A DNA stretch of 5,663 bases from Fimbriiglobus sp. (GTDB taxonomy: Bacteria > Planctomycetota > Planctomycetia > Gemmatales > Gemmataceae). Numbering within the stretch: the stretch's first letter is position 1; the number at the start of each line of letters is the position of its first letter. Below the pieces are notes generated by a model. It saw only the letters and a list, made by a program, of their open reading frames with translations, was not told the origin of the DNA and ran no database searches. Of the stretch, positions 1 through 4,898 are shown piece after piece. A program made the position numbers and the translations under genes. The stretch is taken from contig JANXTD010000961.1 in the NCBI GenBank assembly GCA_025352585.1, positions 1 through 5,663 of the forward strand. Direction: 5' to 3'.

Positions 1-9
1 TTCGACACG

Positions 10-46
10 AAAAAGCCCCGGTGATGTCAATCGACATCACCGGGGC
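10..46 (-). terminator. Intrinsic terminator of tRNA-Pro
   Basis: A perfect 14-bp inverted repeat (arms 15-28 and 33-46, loop AATC) is followed on the minus strand by a run of five T (plus-strand A at 10-14). It begins 8 bases beyond the 3' end of the minus-strand tRNA-Pro. This is the classical hairpin plus U-tract layout, so it should end the tRNA transcript. The A/T content on the other flank is too low to make it an obvious terminator for plus-strand transcripts. Confidence 0.9.
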
Positions 47-54
47 GGCAAAAG

Positions 55-129
55 TCGGGCCGGCGGGATTTGAACCCACGACCTCTTACACCCCAAGTAA
101 GCGCGCTAGCCAAGCTGCGCCACGGCCCG
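55..129 (-). tRNA. tRNA-Pro (anticodon GGG)
   Basis: Read on the minus strand, the 75-nt sequence folds into a standard cloverleaf. The acceptor stem is CGGGCCG paired with CGGCCCG, with discriminator A at position 55. The anticodon stem CTTAC/GTAAG encloses the loop TTGGGGT, so the anticodon is GGG (plus positions 92-94) and reads the proline codon CCC. The T arm is GTGGG-TTCAAAT-CCCGC. The C1:G72 start is the form usual for bacterial tRNA-Pro. The 3' CCA is not encoded and must be added by nucleotidyltransferase. The gene has its own promoter and terminator, so it appears to be a monocistronic unit divergent from the genes to its right. Confidence 0.96.
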
Positions 130-138
130 ATACCCAAC

Positions 139-167
139 AGACTACAGCCCCGCGCCCCCGCTGACAA
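139..167 (-). promoter_or_regulatory. Sigma70-type promoter of tRNA-Pro
   Basis: On the minus strand TTGTCA (plus 162-167, 5 of 6 matches to the -35 consensus) is followed after exactly 17 bases by TAGTCT (plus 139-144, 3 of 6 matches to the -10 consensus). The -10 box ends 9 bases before the mature tRNA 5' end, leaving only a very short leader. The position and spacing make this the best promoter candidate. The -10 match is modest. Confidence 0.6.
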
Positions 168-260
168 TCGCACTTCCGCGACGATTCCCCCGCGACCACC
201 CCGCATGGCCGGTTGACACGCCGACCGCCGCGGGATTTCGCCGGCCCCGCGACTTGGGGG

Positions 261-289
261 TTGCTTCAACCGCCGCGAAGACTTAGGTT
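261..289 (+). promoter_or_regulatory. Possible promoter for the first secreted-protein gene
   Basis: TTGCTT (261-266) and TAGGTT (284-289) are separated by 17 bases, giving a weak sigma70-like pair upstream of the gene starting at 398. The -35 lies in a small hairpin (GGTTG-ctt-CAACC, 259-271), and a perfect 10-bp palindrome, CCGCTAGCGG, sits at 292-301 where transcription would begin. Matches to consensus are only 3 of 6 in each box, so this is a suggestion only. Confidence 0.3.
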
Positions 290-383
290 GCCCGCTAGCG
301 GAGTCCCGTGGGCGGATTCCGACGCGCCGTGCCAACGTCGGGGCCGCGGTCGCGTTGGCACTTTCGAGTCGATCCGCCGTCAC

Positions 384-390
384 GGGTAGG
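384..390 (+). promoter_or_regulatory. Weak ribosome-binding site deciding the 398 start
   Basis: GGGTAGG ends 7 bases before the ATG at 398. It is only partly complementary to the anti-Shine-Dalgarno sequence. Together with the signal peptide that begins exactly at this ATG, it favours 398 over the upstream in-frame GTG at 308. Confidence 0.35.
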
Positions 391-397
391 GCGTTCC

Positions 398-1924
398 ATG
401 CCGATTTCGCGCGTCCGGTCGGCCGTCCTTTCGCTCGGACTCCTCGGGCTGACCGCCCTCACGCCGGCCGCCGCGCCGGGGCAAGCGATCGACTGGAAGG
501 CGGTCCGCATGGAGCCGCCGATCGTGTCCAGCGCGTCGCAGATCCGCGTGAGCGACCTGGCCTCCGGTAAAGTCAAAGTCAAGGGGCCGGACCTGGCCGC
601 CAACCGCACCGCCCTGCAAGAAGTCGCCAACAACCGCGTCTTCAAGGTGACCTTCGAGTCATTCTACACCCAGCCCGACACCGGCGAACTGCGGCCACGC
701 ACCGGCGAGCAGAACCTCGAAGTCCTGTTCGCGGACTTGCGGACGTACATTCTCGTGCCGACCCCGGAGCGCGACCTGTCGCGGCTCACGCCGGACCAGG
801 GCGACTTCATCATCGAGTTCGGGGCGGCGGTCGATCGCGCCGTCGCCGCGGTCTTCGCCAAGAACCCGCCGGCGGTGATCCGCGTCAACGCCGCCCGGCT
901 GCTCGCCGAGGGGGCCAAGTCCGGGGCACCGGCCTTCGGCAAGTCGGTCATGGCGATGCTGACGAACACGTACTTCAAGGACAAGGCCGGCAAGCCGCTG
1001 CCGACGCCGCCGGAGGTGTTCTTTTACGCGCTCCGCGCCGCCGAGAACCTGCTCGCGGCCTACGACCCGGCGGTACTCGTCGGCCAGTTCGCGACCCGCC
1101 ACAGCCTCCCGGACGCCGAGTTGGTGCCGCTGGTGAGGCTGCTCGAAGAGATGGTCGTCAAAGGCCCGCCGGTCGCCGACAAGGCGGCCCCCGCGACGGT
1201 GGACGCCTCCGGCCGGCCGATCGTCCTCGCCGCGCCGGTCGCCGAGACCCCCGAGGCCGACCCGAAGGCCGACGCGCCGAAGGTCGAGGCCGCGAAGGGG
1301 CTGACGCCGGAGCAGGTCGCGGTGGTGCGCTACTACCGCCGGGCGGCGATCCGGGCGCTGGCGAAGGTCCGCTTCGACACCGTCGGCGGCAAGGGCGGCC
1401 CCGGCGGCGAGACGCGGCCGGCGTTCACGCTGGCGAAGGTCGCCGTCTCGGACACGACGTTAAGCCTGCCTGCGACGGCCGGCGACGCCGCCGAGGCGGT
1501 CATCGGGCTGGCCGGGATGGCCCCCGTCACCTCGATCACGGCGTTGAACATCGACGCCTGGTCGTCGGCGATGGCCGTCGGCATGGCGGCCTACGCCACG
1601 CCGCGCATCGCCGCCGCCGCGTCCGAGGAGCGGTCGCTGCCCTGGAAGGTCTACTCGGCCCGGCTCAACGTGGCGTTCTCGGCCCTGAAGCGTGGCACGG
1701 TGAGCAGCCCGCGGCTGCGGCCCTTCGCCCGGCCGCTCGCGGACCTGTGCGACATCGCCCTGGCGGACATCATCACGCCGCTGGAGAAGGACAACCAGGT
1801 CGGCACCGACCGGCCCAGCACGGATCGCCTCGCCGAGTGGCGGCGTAACAACCCGCCCAAGGACCCGGCCGGCAGCCTGTACTCCGACTCGCCGCAGTAC
1901 AAACTCAACTACAAGGCCAACTGA
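398..1924 (+). CDS. Secreted hypothetical protein, 508 aa
   Basis: I do not recognise the family. The start is placed at ATG 398, not at the in-frame GTG at 308. Residues 1-30 from 398 form a good Sec signal peptide: basic MPISRVR, then a Leu-rich core, with likely cleavage after GQA at residue 30. The 30 extra residues from 308 are Arg-rich and would bury it. The exported part has an N-terminal segment (31-150) with predicted strand-like stretches. Next is an Ala/Leu helical part with HEAT-repeat-like text (for example RVNAARLLA near 162-170 and ALRAAENLLA near 211-220). An Ala/Pro/Lys/Glu-rich linker follows at about 258-301, then a second helical region, and a polar Tyr/Asn-rich C-terminus. 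No catalytic motif or lipobox is visible. It lies 127 bp upstream of a second exported protein in the same direction, so the two may be functionally linked, but the gap leaves room for separate promoters. The reading frame is intact and its codon bias is strongly G/C at third positions. The coding call is secure and the function unknown. Confidence 0.9.
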   Translation: MPISRVRSAVLSLGLLGLTALTPAAAPGQAIDWKAVRMEPPIVSSASQIRVSDLASGKVKVKGPDLAANRTALQEVANNRVFKVTFESFYTQPDTGELRPRTGEQNLEVLFADLRTYILVPTPERDLSRLTPDQGDFIIEFGAAVDRAVAAVFAKNPPAVIRVNAARLLAEGAKSGAPAFGKSVMAMLTNTYFKDKAGKPLPTPPEVFFYALRAAENLLAAYDPAVLVGQFATRHSLPDAELVPLVRLLEEMVVKGPPVADKAAPATVDASGRPIVLAAPVAETPEADPKADAPKVEAAKGLTPEQVAVVRYYRRAAIRALAKVRFDTVGGKGGPGGETRPAFTLAKVAVSDTTLSLPATAGDAAEAVIGLAGMAPVTSITALNIDAWSSAMAVGMAAYATPRIAAAASEERSLPWKVYSARLNVAFSALKRGTVSSPRLRPFARPLADLCDIALADIITPLEKDNQVGTDRPSTDRLAEWRRNNPPKDPAGSLYSDSPQYKLNYKAN

Positions 1925-1951
1925 CGGCCGCACCGATCGCGCGGATTTCGA

Positions 1952-1980
1952 TTGAGGTGCCGCCGCGACTGCCCCACAAT
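1952..1980 (+). promoter_or_regulatory. Possible promoter for the DUF1570-like gene
   Basis: TTGAGG (1952-1957) and CACAAT (1975-1980) are 17 bases apart, each matching 4 of 6 consensus bases. They lie in the 127-bp gap between the two secreted-protein genes. The putative -10 is embedded in a short hairpin, CCCCA-CAA-TGGGG (1972-1984). If used, transcription would start near 1987 and give a leader of about 65 bases. It may instead be chance, with both genes transcribed together. Confidence 0.35.
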
Positions 1981-2037
1981 GGGGGAGCGGTCGGCCCCGC
2001 CCCGTTTCTATCCCCGACTCGGCCCCGACCCCGTGAC

Positions 2038-2043
2038 GAAAGG
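2038..2043 (+). promoter_or_regulatory. Shine-Dalgarno site for the 2052 start
   Basis: GAAAGG lies 8 bases before the ATG at 2052. This is a better match to the ribosomal anti-SD than the site of the upstream gene, and it supports the chosen start together with the signal peptide. Confidence 0.5.
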
Positions 2044-2051
2044 TCCGCACC

Positions 2052-4229
2052 ATGCGACGTAGGTATCTGGCGATGACGGGCCTGCTGGCCGCGGCGGCCC
2101 TGCTGGAGGCCCGCCCGGTCGCGGCGCAGGGCCAGCCGCTGATGGTCCCCGGCTACCTCGTCATCCGCGTCAACCTGGCGGCCGACCCCGCCGCCGGCGG
2201 AACCTCCCCCGGCGGCTCGACCCCCGGCAGTTCCTCGCCGGGGAACTCGCCGCCGGTCGGGTCGGGCAGCTCGGGCGGACCCGGCATGCCCACGGGCGGC
2301 CCGGCGGGGCCGCCGGGGGCCTTCGACCCGGACCGCTCCGTCGCCGTGGTCGTGCCGTACAAGAACATCAAGGACCGCCTGCTCTACCCCAAGTTGGGGT
2401 ACTCTCAGCAGCGCAACCCGCTCTCGAAGTCGGTCCTGACCAGCTACGGCACGACGCTGCTTTACGACGACCGGAGCCACGTCCGGATCTACCCGGTGAC
2501 GAGCGGGTACACCCTCGAGACGGTGGTGCGCAAGAAGCACACCGCGTGGCTCAAGGAGAAGTCGCTACAAACCGGCTACGACCTGGTGGCCGAGGCGCTG
2601 TCGTACGGCCTCGTGGACCTCGCCTACGCCTACGCCGAGGACACCGCCAAGGCGGTCGCCGCGCGCAAGGACTCGAAGGACGTCAAGGACGCGGTCCCGC
2701 CGGCGGGGGTCGCCGCGTTCGTCAAGGCGTTCAACGAGGTCAAGGCCCAGGCCGCCGAGCCGCTGCTGGAAAGTCCCGACGCGGCCCGCTGGCAGCAGAC
2801 CCTCCGCGCGGCCGGCACCGAGCAGAGCGCGCACTACGTCATCGTCCACTGGGGCGACCAGGCCGTCTCGAAGGACGGGCTCCAGCGCCGGCTGGCGACG
2901 CTCGAGGCGAACCTGCGCGGCTTCTACCTGTGGCACGCGCTCGGCGGGGTCGTCGCCAAGTCGCCGGCCCGCAAGCTCGTCGTCGTCCTCGCCGAGAAGG
3001 GCGACGACGTGTCGCGCCTGCGCGCCGCCCTCGACGGCAACCCGGTCGTCTCGGACGCGTTCTACTCGCCGACGCACAACGTGCTGGTACTGTCGCCGGA
3101 GCGGCTCGACAAGGCCGGGCGCTCGTTCACCCGCTACGCCGGGAACTTCTACAAGGACGGCTGGAGCCGCGACGACCTCCTCAAGGGCGTCGCGCCGCAA
3201 CTGACGGCCGGCGTCGGCGTCGGCGACGTGACGAAGGTCATGACGCTCTCGCTCGTCGATAAGCTCGTCGAGGAGGAGGCGACGCTGGCCATGATCACCC
3301 GCGAGGGCACCCGGCAACTGTACGCGTCGAGCGGGATGCTTGCCCAGCACGTCGTGCTGCCGGAGTGGCTGGAGAACGGCGTCGCGACGCTGCTTCAGAT
3401 GCCCAAAGGCCCCGTCTACACGCACGAGCCGAACAAGCCGCTGACGATGACCGTCGGCCTGGCCTCGGGCTACGGCTCGCCGCACTTCGTGCTGATCCGC
3501 CGCTTCCACGAGCTCGTGAACACCCGCGAGTGGAACCCGAACTCCGAGGCGGTGCTGATGGACACGCTGCAAGACCACTACTTCGACGCGCAACGCTCCG
3601 GCGTCGATCTCGACCCGAAGCCGAAGCCCCTCAACGACGGCGTGGCGGTCGGCGGCGGCGGCCCCGCCTCGGGCACGCCGGGCGTGAGCCCAAGCAACCC
3701 GCGGAGTGGCCCCGGCAGCGAGGGCGGCTTCCCCGGCGGCCCGCAGGGTTCGGGCGGGCCAGGCGGCCCCCCTGGGTCGGGCGGGCCGGGTGGCGGCGGC
3801 GGGCCGGCGGTCGATCTCGAGGCGGAGGACGCGGCGTCGCGGGTGCGGATCGCCACGAAGGCCCAGGTCACGGCGTGGGGGCTGACGTACTACCTCGCCA
3901 AGAAGAAGCCCGAGGCCCTGCAGCGGTTCTACGGCGAGGTCAACCGGATGCCGCGCGACATGCGCCTCGACCGTACCGAGGTCGTCAAGGCCTTCGGCCG
4001 GGCGATGGGGATGATGGACGCGAACAACGCGGGGTCGATCAACGTCGCCGCGTTCAAGCAGTTCGCCGAGGACTGGGTCGGCTACCTCAAGACGGTCCGG
4101 GGCACCGGCCAGGATCTCGCCGTCGAAGGCGAGACGCCGCCCGGTGCCGCGGGCACGCCGCCTGGTGGCCCCGGCGGCGGCCCCGGCGGTTTCATGCCCA
4201 GGGGCGGCGGCAATCCGGGGAGCAACTAG
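2052..4229 (+). CDS. Secreted DUF1570-like protein with degenerate metallopeptidase motif, 725 aa
   Basis: Residues 1-25 are a Sec signal peptide (basic MRRRY, Ala/Leu core, likely cleavage after VAA at 25), so the protein is exported. A Gly/Pro/Ser-rich spacer covers about 46-90. A folded region runs from about 91 to 525, a second Gly/Pro-rich, collagen-like spacer covers about 532-586, a helical domain follows at 587-685, and the end (692-725) is again Gly/Pro-rich. The core recalls the DUF1570 family of planctomycetes. In such peptidase-like proteins an HExxH helix is followed by a WLxEGxA segment. Here the matching parts read REGTR (417-421) and WLENGVA (439-445). Both histidine ligands are replaced by arginine, and the residue aligned with the third ligand is Asn 442, although Glu 418 remains. 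The later AWGLTYYLAKKKPEAL stretch (608-623) also fits the family. I infer a non-catalytic, possibly structural or binding, extracytoplasmic role. The family call is from memory of its pattern, not a search. The frame is intact, and the gene follows another exported protein by 127 bp. Confidence 0.88.
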   Translation: MRRRYLAMTGLLAAAALLEARPVAAQGQPLMVPGYLVIRVNLAADPAAGGTSPGGSTPGSSSPGNSPPVGSGSSGGPGMPTGGPAGPPGAFDPDRSVAVVVPYKNIKDRLLYPKLGYSQQRNPLSKSVLTSYGTTLLYDDRSHVRIYPVTSGYTLETVVRKKHTAWLKEKSLQTGYDLVAEALSYGLVDLAYAYAEDTAKAVAARKDSKDVKDAVPPAGVAAFVKAFNEVKAQAAEPLLESPDAARWQQTLRAAGTEQSAHYVIVHWGDQAVSKDGLQRRLATLEANLRGFYLWHALGGVVAKSPARKLVVVLAEKGDDVSRLRAALDGNPVVSDAFYSPTHNVLVLSPERLDKAGRSFTRYAGNFYKDGWSRDDLLKGVAPQLTAGVGVGDVTKVMTLSLVDKLVEEEATLAMITREGTRQLYASSGMLAQHVVLPEWLENGVATLLQMPKGPVYTHEPNKPLTMTVGLASGYGSPHFVLIRRFHELVNTREWNPNSEAVLMDTLQDHYFDAQRSGVDLDPKPKPLNDGVAVGGGGPASGTPGVSPSNPRSGPGSEGGFPGGPQGSGGPGGPPGSGGPGGGGGPAVDLEAEDAASRVRIATKAQVTAWGLTYYLAKKKPEALQRFYGEVNRMPRDMRLDRTEVVKAFGRAMGMMDANNAGSINVAAFKQFAEDWVGYLKTVRGTGQDLAVEGETPPGAAGTPPGGPGGGPGGFMPRGGGNPGSN

Positions 4230-4232
4230 CGA

Positions 4233-4252
4233 ACCCGCGGGGGGCCGCGGGT
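4233..4252 (+). terminator. Hairpin just after the DUF1570-like gene
   Basis: ACCCGCGG (4233-4240) pairs perfectly with CCGCGGGT (4245-4252) around a GGGG loop, starting 4 bases after the stop codon. No T-run follows, so it is not a textbook intrinsic terminator. It may act with Rho, stabilise the mRNA 3' end, or be a by-product of the high GC content. Confidence 0.45.
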
Positions 4253-4282
4253 GTCCCGGCTGAAGAAGTCGTCGGGGCCAAC

Positions 4283-4310
4283 TTGACGAACGTCGGCCGG
4301 GCTTTACTAT
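4283..4310 (+). promoter_or_regulatory. Sigma70-type promoter of tRNA-Leu
   Basis: TTGACG (4283-4288, 5 of 6 matches) and TACTAT (4305-4310, 4 of 6 matches) are 16 bases apart. The -10 ends 12 bases before the tRNA 5' end at 4323. It is the best promoter-like sequence in the window and is placed where a stable-RNA promoter is expected. Confidence 0.65.
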
Positions 4311-4322
4311 GCAGGGTGTTGA

Positions 4323-4406
4323 GCGAAAGTGGCGGAACTGGCAGACGCGCTAGATTCAGGTTCTAGTTCTCGCAAGGGAGTGGAGGTTCAAGTCCTCTCT
4401 TTCGCA
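4323..4406 (+). tRNA. tRNA-Leu (anticodon CAG)
   Basis: This 84-nt class II tRNA has the acceptor stem GCGAAAG/CTTTCGC and discriminator A at 4406. The anticodon stem CTAGA/TCTAG encloses the loop TTCAGGT, giving anticodon CAG (4357-4359), which reads the leucine codon CTG. That codon is very frequent in the neighbouring genes. A long variable arm (about 4367-4381) and a T arm GGAGG-TTCAAGT-CCTCT support leucine identity. The CCA end is not encoded (ACA follows). The gene has its own promoter and terminator. DNA to its right has a different character, so its 3' end is a candidate integration point for a mobile element. Confidence 0.96.
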
Positions 4407-4410
4407 ACAG

Positions 4411-4442
4411 AAAATACCCCCGGTGTGAGCCGGGGGTATTTT
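4411..4442 (+). terminator. Intrinsic terminator of tRNA-Leu
   Basis: A perfect 13-bp inverted repeat (AAAATACCCCCGG at 4411-4423, complement at 4430-4442) surrounds the 6-base loop TGTGAG and ends in TTTT. It begins 4 bases after the tRNA. Because the arms start with AAAA and end with TTTT it is symmetrical. It could therefore also stop transcripts arriving on the minus strand from the primase-like gene to the right. Confidence 0.9.
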
Positions 4443-4530
4443 CGTAAACCCTTACAGTTCCTAGCCTTCCGTGCCCCTAAGCCGCGTCGCCTGTCGCTCA
4501 AGGGCCGGGGTCAGTATAGCCCCTTTTGGG

Positions 4531-4592
4531 CCTAACCGTCCCCCGTTTCGCCGAATACCGTCCCCCTAACCGTCCCCCGGTTCTGTCCCCCC
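4531..4592. repeat. C-rich direct repeats (REP/RAYT-like)
   Basis: The 15-base word CCTAACCGTCCCCCG occurs twice without mismatch (4531-4545 and 4565-4579). A third ACCGTCCCCC lies between them (4557-4566), and a variant TCTGTCCCCCC ends at 4592. Just to the left are GGGGTCAG (4507-4514) and CCCCTTTTGGG (4520-4530). On the minus strand these read as GGGGGACGGTT and GGGGACAG. Such words recall repeats found near REP-associated tyrosine transposase genes in many bacteria. That link is from memory and no transposase is present here. Confidence 0.6.
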
Positions 4593-4671
4593 AAGGGTCT
4601 TCTAACTCCCGAGTTCAAGTTTTGTCGCGGCCGGACGGGTCGTGAGGGTTCGTTCATAAATTGTTTCCGAC

Positions 4672-4701
4672 ACCCCTGCCACACGTTAGAGCGACAGGGG
4701 T
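4672..4701. repeat. 7-bp inverted repeat
   Basis: ACCCCTG (4672-4678) and CAGGGGT (4695-4701) form a perfect inverted repeat with a 16-base loop. It is in the non-coding spacer and has no T-run on either side. It lies 5 bases before the lox-like repeat. A protein-binding site or a weak hairpin is possible. Confidence 0.35.
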
Positions 4702-4706
4702 TAGGT

Positions 4707-4724
4707 CGAAGTATGATAACTTCG
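4707..4724. repeat. Short lox-like inverted repeat
   Basis: CGAAGT (4707-4712) and ACTTCG (4719-4724) are perfect inverted arms separated by 6 bases (ATGATA). The text GATAACTTCG resembles part of a loxP arm and the general plan of tyrosine-recombinase core sites. The arms are much shorter than in loxP, so function is speculative. Confidence 0.3.
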
Positions 4725-4898
4725 TGAGGCGAGGAGCGTAACCCTATTATGCTCGTGCCACGAAAGTTTATTAGTGTAACACCTCCCGTTGTGTGACAAG
4801 ACACCGTAAGCTTGCGAAGAACGTTTCCTCTGACACCGGTTCAGTCCAGTCCAGGTCGGATTTGCTTGAGCAACAACACTTGAGAGAACCTACCGCCT

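Larger units (their letters stand above)
4443..4898. other. Gene-poor accessory spacer of lower GC
   Basis: I see no convincing gene in this 456-bp stretch. It is visibly richer in A/T than the genes to its left (for example TTCATAAATTGTTTCC near 4652-4667 and GTTTATTAGTGTAAC near 4766-4780). It holds C-rich direct repeats (4531-4592), a 7-bp inverted repeat (4672-4701) and a lox-like 6-bp inverted repeat (4707-4724). A 90-codon open frame on the minus strand (4532-4804) exists, but its low-complexity end is made of the repeats and it resembles no protein I know. The stretch separates tRNA-Leu from the 3' end of the primase-like gene and looks like the flank of an inserted element. Confidence 0.6.

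Noticed and set aside
27..383. 118-codon minus-strand open frame across tRNA-Pro
   Set aside because: It overlaps the tRNA-Pro gene, its promoter and its terminator, and its composition is Arg/Gly-rich as expected for random high-GC frames.
2565..3593. 342-codon minus-strand open frame opposite the DUF1570-like gene
   Set aside because: Its translation is dominated by Arg, Val and Leu without a domain pattern. It is the mirror of a well-supported coding frame with third-position GC bias.
3365..4366. 333-codon plus-strand open frame overlapping the end of the DUF1570-like gene and tRNA-Leu
   Set aside because: It is an Arg-rich shifted-frame shadow of the real gene and ends inside the tRNA.
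4329..4535. 68-codon plus-strand open frame beginning MAELADALDSGSS
   Set aside because: It runs through the tRNA-Leu gene and its terminator. The peptide is the translation of tRNA sequence, a well-known false gene call.
4532..4804. 90-codon minus-strand open frame in the spacer
   Set aside because: No recognisable domain or strong ribosome-binding site was seen, and its C-terminal part is encoded by the C-rich direct repeats. It was left as unsupported.
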